Assembly (NCBI GenBank): GCA_002898575.1
Contig: BEHT01000003.1
Location: 1 to 64,000 of the forward strand
Length of the DNA stretch: 64,000 nt
Reading direction: 5' to 3'
From: a bacterium HR17
GTDB lineage: Bacteria > Armatimonadota > Fervidibacteria > Fervidibacterales > Fervidibacteraceae
Shown here: in pieces, positions 8,275 to 16,614 of the stretch
Layout of the letters: every line of letters starts with the position of its first letter
Numbering within the stretch: the first letter of the stretch is position 1
Notes under the pieces: generated by a model
Told to the model about the DNA's origin: nothing
Database searches by the model: none
What the model saw: only the letters and a program-made list of their open reading frames with translations
Program-made: the position numbers and the translations under genes

Positions 8275-8958
8275 CTAACGGCGCTGAACGGCTTCTAGAT
8301 GCTGGCGCAATTTGATGACCGAACGAGGCGGGTAGTAACCCCGCAACGAGGTCAACGGATACGCCAAACAACCCCGCCCGACAAGCGTGCCGGGGTTGAT
8401 AACGGCGTTGCAGCCGATTTCTGATTCATCGCCCAAGATGACGCCGAACTTTTGTAGCCCCGTCGGATATTCGGTGTCACCGAGGCGCACGACAATTTCG
8501 TCGCGAGAAATTTTCAAGTTAGAGACGATGACGCCTGCACCGAGGTGGCTGCGCCTGCCCAAGATGGAGTCGCCGACATAGTTGAAGTGGGGACATTGGG
8601 CGCCGTCCATCAGGACACAGTTTTTGAACTCGCTGGCATGTCCCAGCACAACACCGTCGCCCGTCACCACATCACCCCGAACATATGCCCCCGACCGTAC
8701 GGTGCAGTTTTTGCCGATGTAAGCGGGACCGAAAATGCACGCTCCTGGCTCAACGACTGTCCCTTCGCCGACAAACACTTGCCCGCTTACAAACGCGCCG
8801 TCCATCACCGTGCCCCGAATGTCGGGCGTGACGATGGCACGCACATAGTCGCCAATGCGCGGGATGACCTCCCACACCCTCTGCACACCAGCAAACAGGT
8901 CCCGATGGGCAAATTCGCTCAGGTCAAAGTAATGCTGTGGCGTTAAGCGTTCGTCCAT
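8275..8958 (-). CDS. Left-handed beta-helix (hexapeptide) protein, GlmU C-terminus-like
   Basis: The 227-residue product is mostly hexapeptide repeats (for example VSGQVFVGEGTVVEPGACI, IGKNCTVRSGAYVRGDVVTGDGVVLGH) folding as a left-handed beta-helix, like the acetyltransferase half of GlmU. There is no nucleotidyltransferase domain. A late AVINPGTLVGRGCLAYP-LTS-LRGYYPPRSVIK segment matches the end of such helices. Possible acyl/acetyltransferase or a stand-alone subunit acting with a sugar-1-phosphate nucleotidyltransferase. GAGAAGGGA precedes the ATG. The substrate is unknown. It sits between prfB and an IMPase-family gene, same strand. Confidence 0.75.
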   Translation of the reverse strand: MDERLTPQHYFDLSEFAHRDLFAGVQRVWEVIPRIGDYVRAIVTPDIRGTVMDGAFVSGQVFVGEGTVVEPGACIFGPAYIGKNCTVRSGAYVRGDVVTGDGVVLGHASEFKNCVLMDGAQCPHFNYVGDSILGRRSHLGAGVIVSNLKISRDEIVVRLGDTEYPTGLQKFGVILGDESEIGCNAVINPGTLVGRGCLAYPLTSLRGYYPPRSVIKLRQHLEAVQRR

Positions 8959-9018
8959 CCCGCATCCCTTCTCAAGCAGGCAAACGGGGCGGATCGCCGT
9001 CCGCCGACGAACTGTCCA

Positions 9019-9858
9019 CTACTTGAGCAGTGCCAAAACCTGCTGATGCAGTTCGGGTGTGCAGGCGCACACTAAATCATAGCGGCGTCGGATGTCAGGG
9101 TCAAAGGGGACAGGGTTGCCCTCAAAGTCCGTGACGACACAGCCTGCCCGCAAAGCAATAGGCAAACCTGTGAACACTTCAGTCATCGGTTGGCGAACAG
9201 CGAGGTAAATGTCCACGCGCCCTGCGGCGACATCAGTGAACCCACACGGTCCGCCGTTGGGCACGACGAACTTGACCGCAGAAAGCAAGGCTTTGAACCG
9301 CTCCACTGTCGGGTAGAGAAAGTGCGGCTTCATCAGGTAAGTGGCGAGGTAAGCGTCGTTCAACTGCGTAAGGCGGTTGGGGCGCAACGGTTGGCGGGTA
9401 GCCAAATTGCCGACGGACGCCGCAAATACACCATCTGCATCACAAAACTCTACGCGGTTGTTCAACAAATCGCCGACAGCGGCAGCCAGCGGATTACCGT
9501 CAGCGCCGTAGAGCGCAAAAGCCGTGAACCAAAAGGCGCGGATGCCCCGCCGATACAGAGCACTACCGTCAAACGGGTCACAGACAGCGAACAGCGGCTC
9601 GCCCTCGCCAGGCAGTTCCACTTGCTGCACCTCTTCGCTCAGCAGCGTGACCCGCCAGCCCGTCTGTTGCAGTGCGGACAGGTAGATGTTCTCCAACTCA
9701 CGGTCGATGCGGATGACCTCTGGGTCCCATTCACGGTAACCCGCTTGGCGGGTCGCGATGACATCGGTCGCTTTTTCACCTAACGCATGGGCGTGGCGCA
9801 CCGCTGCGACGACCGCTCGCACGACAAACTCGGCAGCAGTTGCCTGCGTGCGTTCCAT
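9019..9858 (-). CDS. Inositol monophosphatase-family phosphatase
   Basis: The 279-residue product shows the Li+-sensitive phosphatase fold: SEE (metal Glu), CDPFDGSALY (the D-P-x-D-G-S motif) and, near the end, FTGLPIALRAGCVVTDFEGNP in place of the usual WD-x-A-A-G...G-x-V-T-D. There the metal-binding Asp of WDxAAG is Glu (TEVFTG) and AAG is TGL, so the third metal position is altered. GGAGGAACG precedes the chosen ATG at 9858; twelve upstream codons are open but unsupported. The substrate (inositol phosphate, fructose bisphosphate or other) is unknown. It lies downstream of a strong terminator that closes the SLH gene. Confidence 0.75.
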   Translation of the reverse strand: MERTQATAAEFVVRAVVAAVRHAHALGEKATDVIATRQAGYREWDPEVIRIDRELENIYLSALQQTGWRVTLLSEEVQQVELPGEGEPLFAVCDPFDGSALYRRGIRAFWFTAFALYGADGNPLAAAVGDLLNNRVEFCDADGVFAASVGNLATRQPLRPNRLTQLNDAYLATYLMKPHFLYPTVERFKALLSAVKFVVPNGGPCGFTDVAAGRVDIYLAVRQPMTEVFTGLPIALRAGCVVTDFEGNPVPFDPDIRRRYDLVCACTPELHQQVLALLK

Positions 9859-9889
9859 CGGTCGTTCCTCCACAAACGCTGATACTGAA

Positions 9890-9941
9890 CCCACACAAAC
9901 GAAACCGCCCCGACACTGCGTTGAAGAAAGTGTCGGGGCGG
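9890..9941 (-). terminator. Intrinsic terminator of the SLH/collagen/porin gene
   Basis: A perfect 13-bp inverted repeat (CCGCCCCGACACT at 9905-9917 with its complement at 9929-9941) and an 11-base loop. On minus it is followed by TTTCGTTTGTGTG. It starts 24 bases beyond the stop of the SLH gene, so it most likely ends that transcript. Confidence 0.75.
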
Positions 9942-9965
9942 CACATTGCTCAACCCGTTTGGGGC

Positions 9966-11693
9966 TTAAAAACTGGCGGTGGCGGCGACGCCGACATATT
10001 GCTGCTTGGTGCCGACATCACCGCGGCTCTTATTGCCGTAAAGGATATCCAGGCTGATTTTGTCCGCCAGTTTCCAGCCGCGGAAGCCGACAGTGTAGGT
10101 GTCGCCGAAGCTTTGTCCGCCAGCTGAGTCACCCGTGAACCACCGGACATAGAGCGGCGACTCGCCGAAGAGTTTCAGTTCCAGCCGGACATCAAAGACC
10201 TTGTCCAGCAACACATTCCCGTTGGTATCCACAGCACCGAAGGCGACGGGGCGGCGGAAGAGTTGCTCCGCAGCCGTCAGATAGAAGGGGTTGTAGATCG
10301 CGATGGAGTGGGGTCTGAAATTGCTGGTCGTATCGGTCCAACTCGCAGCCAGTGTGAGCCGGTTGGTCTTCAAGATATCAGCGTCCACAAAATAGAGGTT
10401 GCCGCGATTCCTTCCATTACCCATGTCGCGGTAGTTGCGAACCCACTCAGCGCGAATCTCGGGCAGGATGTTGCCGCCAAACAACCGTAGCGCCAAGTCC
10501 GCGCCGTAGGCTTTGTAATCGTTGGCTCCCGTGTAGAGCCAACTGGCACCCAACTTGAGCCGGTCGCCACCGAGGAAACCGCGCGAGATGCGCACAGCAA
10601 ACAAGCCATCGTTGTCAACGATATTGGGCAAAGGCGCCGCCGCCAGAGCGTTCAGGGGTGAGAGATTGTAGTCGTTGAACCCGCTGTTCGGCACATCAGC
10701 GCCGACGAAGGTCCAATCCAAACCCAGTTGGTGAGCGTCCACGCGCAAGCCATCAACGGCTCCAAAGTTCGTGTCCAGCAGGAAACCTTGCCCCAGTTTG
10801 ACATATTGCCGACCAGCGGTAACCGTTGACTCGCCAAGCAAAGGCAGGCTGCTTTTACCCTGCAAGTAGAGTTCGGTGATATCAACGCCTGTCGTGTCAC
10901 GGGTGAAAAGAGGGACACCTCCGCGCAACACTTGCGTGCCGTTCACCCAAGTCAGCCGCAGGGCGCCCTTCCAGTTCTCATCAATTTGCTTCTCCGTGGA
11001 GATGTCCACGCGGTGGTAGCCGAGGCGGTCGCGCGGCCAACTAAGTTCGTCGGCGTCGGCGGCGCGGGTGCTGTCAATGTCTTGGACATAAGACAGGGTG
11101 ATGTTGAGCGGCAGTCCGGCGACACCGACGCCACGACCCGCCTTCTCTTCCAGTTCCTTGACCCGCGCTTCCAGTTCGTCCACACGGGCGCCGAGGCGTT
11201 TGAGTTCAGGTTCAAACTCCCGGATCAAATCGCGCACAATTGCCCGAACGCGCTCAGGATCCACTTGTCCCCCAGCGGGACCAGGCGGACCGGCAGGACC
11301 CTGCGGGCCAGCGGGACCTTGCGGACCTTGTGGACCAGGCGGACCAGGAGGACCAGGCGGACCGGCAGGACCCTGCGGGCCAGCGGGACCTTGCGGACCG
11401 GCAGGACCACGCAACAGTTCGCGAATTTCAGGCTTTTCCCGAATGGCGTCCAGCAACCGCTTGACTGCTTGGGCGAACTCGTAACGGGTCATCGGTTGCC
11501 GTCCCTTGAAAGTGCCATCGGGGTAACCTTCCAAGATGCCGAGGCGATACAGTTCGCGCACGGCATCATACGCCCAGTGGGTAACAGGGACATCTTTGGG
11601 CGGCTCTTGTGCGGTGAGCCCCTTGGGCAACCCCAAGGCGCTTACCGTCACCGTCGCGCCCACGAGGAGGCGAAACCACGCTGCCTTCCTCAT
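9966..11693 (-). CDS. SLH-domain, collagen-like, beta-barrel outer-membrane protein (OmpM/SlpA type)
   Basis: A 575-residue exported protein. Residues 1-29 are a signal peptide (cleavage near LTAQE). Residues ~35-82 form one SLH domain ([22 protein letters not shown]), which in this group tethers the outer membrane to cell-wall polymer. Residues 96-143 are 15 G-P-X triplets plus GGQ, a collagen-like stalk. Residues ~144-190 are a charged coiled coil. The remainder alternates beta-strands ending in a Phe (VAATASF), as in a porin barrel. The SLH/coiled-coil/barrel order matches OmpM/SlpA proteins of diderm Terrabacteria; the collagen insert is the odd part. AAGGAGGGG precedes the ATG; a strong terminator follows. 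Confidence 0.85.
   Translation of the reverse strand: MRKAAWFRLLVGATVTVSALGLPKGLTAQEPPKDVPVTHWAYDAVRELYRLGILEGYPDGTFKGRQPMTRYEFAQAVKRLLDAIREKPEIRELLRGPAGPQGPAGPQGPAGPPGPPGPPGPQGPQGPAGPQGPAGPPGPAGGQVDPERVRAIVRDLIREFEPELKRLGARVDELEARVKELEEKAGRGVGVAGLPLNITLSYVQDIDSTRAADADELSWPRDRLGYHRVDISTEKQIDENWKGALRLTWVNGTQVLRGGVPLFTRDTTGVDITELYLQGKSSLPLLGESTVTAGRQYVKLGQGFLLDTNFGAVDGLRVDAHQLGLDWTFVGADVPNSGFNDYNLSPLNALAAAPLPNIVDNDGLFAVRISRGFLGGDRLKLGASWLYTGANDYKAYGADLALRLFGGNILPEIRAEWVRNYRDMGNGRNRGNLYFVDADILKTNRLTLAASWTDTTSNFRPHSIAIYNPFYLTAAEQLFRRPVAFGAVDTNGNVLLDKVFDVRLELKLFGESPLYVRWFTGDSAGGQSFGDTYTVGFRGWKLADKISLDILYGNKSRGDVGTKQQYVGVAATASF
11265..11408 (-). repeat. Collagen-like G-P-X coding repeat with internal 72-base direct duplication
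   Basis: Encodes residues 96-143 of the SLH protein. A 49-base block beginning at 11279 recurs almost exactly at 11351, an offset of 72 bases (24 codons, eight triplets). The repeat keeps frame and would allow length change by slippage. Confidence 0.85.
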
Positions 11694-11881
11694 TGGTGCA
11701 ACCCCTCCTTGCTCTTGCCGCCGAAGCGGCGTTTTTTGCTCTCAAACACGCACCGCCACCGTCATCAACCTCAGCGCGGTGCGCTAACGGTGTTGAGGCG
11801 TGGCAGTGATGGTTTCCCACGCCGCCACTGTTTTAGACTTTTACGCAGCATGAAAGTTTCGCACCTATTTGCCCCAGCGGG

Positions 11882-12958
11882 CTAAAATGGCTGGACAATG
11901 CCGACAGCGAATGTCGTTTGCCGCCGCTTCGCCCCTCCGTCGAAGACAGCCGCATCGCTCCAATCGTGTCGTATCTCCAACCGCAAAAACGCACTTCGCA
12001 GCCAAAACGCGGGCAGTTCGTAAGTCAGCGTCAACTCCTTGACTGTTTGAGTTGTGCCTGTCGCAAAGCCATTCGCATCCCGAAACCATTCCGCCCGTAA
12101 GGTCAAAAAGTGTCCGTCCTTTAACTGCCGTCGCCAATAGGCAGCGACGCCATACCAACTGGCGCTCGCAGCATTGTCCCTTGCCCAGTCCACATTCAGC
12201 ATCAGCGTGTCCTTTGCGTTCAAGGGCTTGACGAAAACGACATCAACGAGATGGCGCAGCCGACTGCTGTTAGGCAGTTCCGCTCCGCCCGTGTAGTTGA
12301 GCGTCAGTGAGTAAGTGTCTGTCGCACGAGTCCACAACACGCCCACACTTTTGCTGCCATTGTTGTCCTCCACGCAATTCCAACCTTGATACAGGTGCAA
12401 GCACAGTTTGTCAGTCTTGTTCATTGGCAGCCAATAGCGGATGCCCGTGTGGTAGTAAGGGATTGCCCACGCAAACAGCAGTGAGCGGCTGTAGTTCCAG
12501 TTGTCTTTGGTCTCAATGACTTCCGCTCCGTGATGGGTGACGAACTTGCCCGCATCCAAGTAGCCTTTGCCCAACGGAACGGAAACGAATGCTTGTTGGA
12601 TGTAACTCCACGACCGTCCCGCCGGTTCGTTGCTGCCGACCCATTCCGCTGTCCGTCCCGCATTCAAATCCAATCGCAAGCCCCATCCCTTGTCGCTCAT
12701 TGGTCGCTCAATGACCACTTCCATCAATTGCAGGGACGGGCGACGGTTGCGAAAATCAAAGTTGTGCAAAGTGTTGTCCACCTTGAAGGTGAAATGCGCT
12801 GACGGCACAAGCGCCGTCGCTGGGTTGACAGTGTTGTAGGTGTAGTAAGCATCCACGAACCCGCTGATGCGCCATTGCGCTTTGCCGTTCTCCTCGGCAA
12901 CTGCCACGCTGACCATCATCAACGCCACCAAACTGCACATCGTCCGACGCATTGACAT
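11882..12958 (-). CDS. Putative beta-barrel porin (OmpL/bbp2-like)
   Basis: The 358-residue product starts with a short signal peptide (CSLVALMMVSVAVAEE). It then has GFVDAYYTYN, NFDFRNRRPSLQLMEVVIE, GYLDAGKFVTHHGAEVIE and alternating strands ending in Phe. This pattern is characteristic of the bbp2 family of putative outer-membrane porins. AAGGAGGGA precedes the ATG. It lies just downstream of the amt genes on the same strand but is separated from them by a hairpin that looks like a terminator. A role in passing ammonium or other small solutes through the outer membrane would fit the neighbourhood but is inference. Confidence 0.75.
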   Translation of the reverse strand: MSMRRTMCSLVALMMVSVAVAEENGKAQWRISGFVDAYYTYNTVNPATALVPSAHFTFKVDNTLHNFDFRNRRPSLQLMEVVIERPMSDKGWGLRLDLNAGRTAEWVGSNEPAGRSWSYIQQAFVSVPLGKGYLDAGKFVTHHGAEVIETKDNWNYSRSLLFAWAIPYYHTGIRYWLPMNKTDKLCLHLYQGWNCVEDNNGSKSVGVLWTRATDTYSLTLNYTGGAELPNSSRLRHLVDVVFVKPLNAKDTLMLNVDWARDNAASASWYGVAAYWRRQLKDGHFLTLRAEWFRDANGFATGTTQTVKELTLTYELPAFWLRSAFLRLEIRHDWSDAAVFDGGAKRRQTTFAVGIVQPF

Positions 12959-13033
12959 CGTTCATCCCTCCTTGCTGAGTTTTTCTGTGCATGCGAGCGT
13001 GCGAGCGTTGGAATTCCAAACGCCCGCACCGCC

Positions 13034-13083
13034 AAAAACAAAACGCCCCGATAAGCGCCGTTGCTTTGGCACTCATCGGGACG
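13034..13083 (-). terminator. Long-stem intrinsic terminator after the first amt gene
   Basis: Near-palindrome 13044-13083 (CGCCCCGATAAGCGCC against GGCACTCATCGGGACG, with a few wobble or mismatched pairs). On minus it is followed by TTTTGTTTTTG. It stands between the amt stop at 13198 and the porin start at 12958. It belongs to the same hairpin family as those at 19.3, 20.8 and 23.6 kb. Confidence 0.65.
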
Positions 13084-13197
13084 CCTTTGTCCCATGATAA
13101 TGGCAGGTGGCTTTCATCCACTCCGCCACTCGTCACAACCGTCCCATCGTCAGGGCACATGCGAATGAGCCGACAATGGGCAGACCTTTGCCTGCTT

Positions 13198-14823
13198 CTA
13201 CGCTTCAACGGTCACTGTTGCCCCAACACCCAAGTAACCCTCAAACAACCGTTCTACTGCCCGCTTCATCTGCTCAGGGTCACCGCCCCGAAACACAAAC
13301 TCGCGACCGTCAAAACTGACCAGATGGCGATAGACTTCGTGGAACTCAGGAGGCGCTTGGTGAGGTTCGTGGCACAACCGTTCCCATCGGCGTTTGGCTC
13401 GTTCGGTGTTGGCGTTCTCCAAGATAACGCTGTAAAGCCGACGCTCAGGGGAAGTTGGGGGCAAGGTTGAAACAACGGTAGAGGACACCGAAGGCAACGC
13501 GGGCATCGCCGTCGCGGTTATTGGTCGTTCAGCGACCACCGGTCGCTTTTCTAACTGCGTCTCAATGACGGGACGCCCACCAAAGATCGTTGCTTCAGGG
13601 TAGGCTTCCATCCCCGTTTCGTGGATGTCCAACCCTTCCACTTCCTGTTCTTGCGTCACCCGTAACCCGCCCATCAGCAACTCTACGATACGCAAAATCA
13701 CTGCCGTTGCGATACCTGAATAAAGCAGCGTTGCCCCGATGCCCGCCAATTGGTAAAGCATCTGCACTCCGTTGCCTTCAATCCAACCTGAGGCGCCGCC
13801 GATGGCTTTTTGAGCAAAAATGCCCGTCGCCAATGCGCCCCATATTCCGCCAACTCCGTGAATGCCGAACACATCCAAGGCATCGTCAAAGTGCAGTGCC
13901 TCTTTCAACCGCACTGCATAGCAACACAACCACCCTGCGATAAACCCGATGACGATGCTGGACAGTGGGCTGACGAAGCCTGCTGCAGGCGTGATGGCAA
14001 CTAACCCGGCGACAGCGCCTGAAGCGATACCCAAAGCCGTCGGTTTGCTGCGTTGCAGCCATTCACCGAACGCCCATCCCAACATCGCTGCTGCTGTGGC
14101 TGTGTGCGTGTTGGTGAAAGCGAACGCGGCACTGGCGTTGGCAGCGACCGAACTTCCTGCGTTGAACCCAAACCAACCGAACCACAGCAACGCAGTGCCC
14201 AACAAAATGAGGGGGACATTGTGCGGGGGCATCGGCTCACGCCCGTAACCCAATCGCCTGCCGACCATGATGGCGGCGACCAAGCCAGCGACCCCGCTGT
14301 TGATATGCACGACCGTCCCACCCGCAAAATCCAACGCCCCCAATTCTCGCAACCATCCGCCCTTTGCCCAAACCCAATGGGCGATGGGGTCGTAGACGAA
14401 AGTCGCCCACAACAACACAAACAACGCGAAAGCACTCAGGCGCATCCGTTCCGCCACTGCACCCGCAATCAATGCGGGTGTGATGACGGCGAACATGCCT
14501 TGAAACATCGCATAGACGGCATGCGGGATAGTGGCAGCGTAGTCGGGGTTGGGCTCGCCTCCAACGCCGCGAAAACCCAGCCACGCCAAATCGCCAATCA
14601 GACCGTTCTGGGTGGGGCTGAAGGATAAACTGTAGCCGAACAACACCCACTGCACCGAAATCAGCGCCAGCACCAGCAAGCACTTCATCACCGTTGCCAA
14701 CACATTTTTGCTACGCACCATCCCGCCGTAAAACAGCCCTAACCCCGGCGTCATCAGCATCACCAATGCTGTGCTGACCAGCAACCATGCAGTATCGCCT
14801 GCGTTGATGGACGCTTGTGCCAT
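13198..14823 (-). CDS. amt: Ammonium transporter with extra C-terminal domain (Amt 1)
   Basis: A 541-residue Amt/Rh family channel of the inner membrane. Family marks: GLFYGGMVRSKN in TM1, AERMRLSAF, DFAGGTVVHINSG (Asp and first pore His), WFGWFGFNAGS and FGIHGVGG (second pore His). It has no signal-peptide extension, unlike Amt 2. After the last helix a Pro/Thr/Ser-rich linker (~395-460) leads to an 81-residue tail that begins RRLYSVILENAN and ends GVGATVTVEA. This tail matches that of Amt 2 at 74 of 81 positions, far more than the channel cores match. GGAGGTGATTAAGG precedes the ATG. Likely regulated by the nearby P-II protein. Confidence 0.93.
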   Translation of the reverse strand: MAQASINAGDTAWLLVSTALVMLMTPGLGLFYGGMVRSKNVLATVMKCLLVLALISVQWVLFGYSLSFSPTQNGLIGDLAWLGFRGVGGEPNPDYAATIPHAVYAMFQGMFAVITPALIAGAVAERMRLSAFALFVLLWATFVYDPIAHWVWAKGGWLRELGALDFAGGTVVHINSGVAGLVAAIMVGRRLGYGREPMPPHNVPLILLGTALLWFGWFGFNAGSSVAANASAAFAFTNTHTATAAAMLGWAFGEWLQRSKPTALGIASGAVAGLVAITPAAGFVSPLSSIVIGFIAGWLCCYAVRLKEALHFDDALDVFGIHGVGGIWGALATGIFAQKAIGGASGWIEGNGVQMLYQLAGIGATLLYSGIATAVILRIVELLMGGLRVTQEQEVEGLDIHETGMEAYPEATIFGGRPVIETQLEKRPVVAERPITATAMPALPSVSSTVVSTLPPTSPERRLYSVILENANTERAKRRWERLCHEPHQAPPEFHEVYRHLVSFDGREFVFRGGDPEQMKRAVERLFEGYLGVGATVTVEA

Positions 14824-14912
14824 CCTTAATCACCTCCGACCTTTGATTTGCAAAATCGCCCGTTCCGACACTATCGGGGCATCAACGAATTGCGTCTCCA
14901 TGCGCCCGATTG

Positions 14913-16565
14913 TCACGACGCGTTGGTCGTCAGGGTTTGCTCGGACGAAACGCCGATGCGTTCTGCCAAGGCGTTGACAAGTTTTTGCGGGTCAGTTCCA
15001 GCAAACCGCAAAAGTTCACGCAGGATAGGTAGCACAGCGCCTGAACTCAAAATCGCCGACAAAACTCGCTCTATCGTCCCCGCTCCAGCACCGCCGTTGC
15101 CCACAGCGCCTAAGCCTTGAACATCCAAGATTCGGATGCTCTCAATCTTTTCAGCGGGGGTCATCAGTTCTTTGGCGATGGCAGGTGCTTGTTCAATCAG
15201 TTGAAGCAGGACTTCTTTCCAGACGAGTTTATCGGCGATGGCGCTTTGCGCTTCCACCATCTTGCGATGGGCTTCTGCTTTCGCTTCGCCTTCAAAGCGG
15301 GTCGCTTGTGCCAACCGTTCAATTGCTTCCGCTTTTTGTTGAGCGACTTCCAATTCTGTCAAGACACGAATGAGCGCCACTTGCCGTTCCCTTTCGGCTG
15401 CTGCCATTTCTGCAGCCGTTTGCACTTCTTGCTCTGCTCGCTTGACTTCCGCTTCAGCCTTCAATCTTGCCGCTTGCTTTTGGAAGACCATCATTTCGTG
15501 CTCACTGAGTTCCACGCTTGTCAATCGCCGCGCAGCGTTGATGGCTCGCTCTCGTTCTTGCTCAGCGATACGGACGGTTTTCTCCCGTTCAATTTGAGCC
15601 AGTTCGGCTTCCCGCTCAATTTCAATCAGGTTGATTTGCTCGCGCAACTGTCGCTCGCGAATTTGTCGCTCCATCTCAATTTCGGCTTCGCGAATTCGCC
15701 GTTGCTTTTCAATCTCCGACAGCCGCACCAACTCTTCCTGAGTGAAGCGGAAGCGTTCCGTTTCGGCACGCTGCTCTGCTTGATGCGTTTCAATAGCGCG
15801 CCGTTGGGCATGTTCGGCAAAAGCCCGTTCTTGTTCCAAAGTGAGCAGCGTCTTGTGCGTTTCCACATCTTTCTGCTTGATAGCGATTTCGGCGTTTCGT
15901 TCGTGCTCGTTTTTCAGGACACGAGCGCGAGAAGTGAGCGCTGCAATTTGCTCCAACCCTGCAGCGTCAAAGACATTGCTGGGGTCATACTGCTCCGCAT
16001 CGGTTTGGTCAAGGGCGAAGATGGAAACGCTTTCCAGCACCAGGCCTTTTTGCGCCAGCGATTCTCGCACCTGTTCGGAGACCTCACGGGCAAATCCTTG
16101 TCGGTCTTCGTGCAACTCCATCAGGTTGCGTTTAGCAGCGACGGCGCGCAGTGCGAAAGTCAGTTCGTCCTCCAGCAACTCACGCAAGGCGTCTGGGTCA
16201 GTCGTGCGGGCACCTAAACTTTGTGCTGCCTGCAAGACGCTTTCTTCGTCAGATGGCACGCGGACATAAAAATCCGCTCCGACATCAACGCGGAACTTAT
16301 CGCGGGTGATCAAAGCATCACGGTTGGCTTTAATGACCCGAAGTTTTGTTGACGCCAGCGAGACCCAAGTGATGTTGTGCCACCAAGGCAAGACGAAAGC
16401 ACCGCCACCGATGACAACTTTCGGCTTCCCGCCACCTGTTCGGACGAAAGCGCGGTCAGCCGTCGCTCGGACGAAATATAGGCGGGCAAAAACCCACCAG
16501 ACAAAGTAGACTGCCGCCGCTATGGCAGCAGCAATTATCAACACCGCAGCAACGATACTACCCAT
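14913..16565 (-). CDS. Flotillin-like SPFH/band-7 membrane protein
   Basis: The 550-residue product has one N-terminal membrane segment (VAAVLIIAAAIAAAVYFVWWVFA), an SPFH/band-7 domain at ~45-200 (RTGGGKPKVVIGGGAFVLP), and a very long charged coiled coil rich in EA, QE and ER (~230-450), then a C-terminal oligomerisation part. This is the flotillin/FloT layout; such proteins organise membrane microdomains. AAGGAGGGATGACGC precedes the ATG. It lies between two ammonium transporter genes on the same strand, with 48-90 base gaps, so co-transcription with them is likely. A role in organising the Amt complexes is speculative. Confidence 0.88.
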   Translation of the reverse strand: MGSIVAAVLIIAAAIAAAVYFVWWVFARLYFVRATADRAFVRTGGGKPKVVIGGGAFVLPWWHNITWVSLASTKLRVIKANRDALITRDKFRVDVGADFYVRVPSDEESVLQAAQSLGARTTDPDALRELLEDELTFALRAVAAKRNLMELHEDRQGFAREVSEQVRESLAQKGLVLESVSIFALDQTDAEQYDPSNVFDAAGLEQIAALTSRARVLKNEHERNAEIAIKQKDVETHKTLLTLEQERAFAEHAQRRAIETHQAEQRAETERFRFTQEELVRLSEIEKQRRIREAEIEMERQIRERQLREQINLIEIEREAELAQIEREKTVRIAEQERERAINAARRLTSVELSEHEMMVFQKQAARLKAEAEVKRAEQEVQTAAEMAAAERERQVALIRVLTELEVAQQKAEAIERLAQATRFEGEAKAEAHRKMVEAQSAIADKLVWKEVLLQLIEQAPAIAKELMTPAEKIESIRILDVQGLGAVGNGGAGAGTIERVLSAILSSGAVLPILRELLRFAGTDPQKLVNALAERIGVSSEQTLTTNAS

Positions 16566-16614
16566 GCGTCATCCCTCCTTCATCGTTTGCGTTTTGGTGT
16601 TTTTTCGTTTGCCT

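Noticed and set aside
11719-11738. CGCCG-AAG-CGGCG hairpin followed by six T on plus
   Set aside because: No plus-strand gene precedes it; on minus it lies in the leader of the SLH gene, so it is not a terminator for any gene seen.
10932-11885. Long plus-strand frame opposite the SLH/collagen gene
   Set aside because: It is the antisense of G-P-X coding DNA, which is stop-poor on both strands; the product is Arg/Thr repeat with no family pattern.
15117-16217. 366-codon plus-strand frame opposite the flotillin gene
   Set aside because: It mirrors the coiled-coil coding region; the composition (Phe, Leu, Cys, Arg) is that of an antisense shadow and it has no ribosome site.
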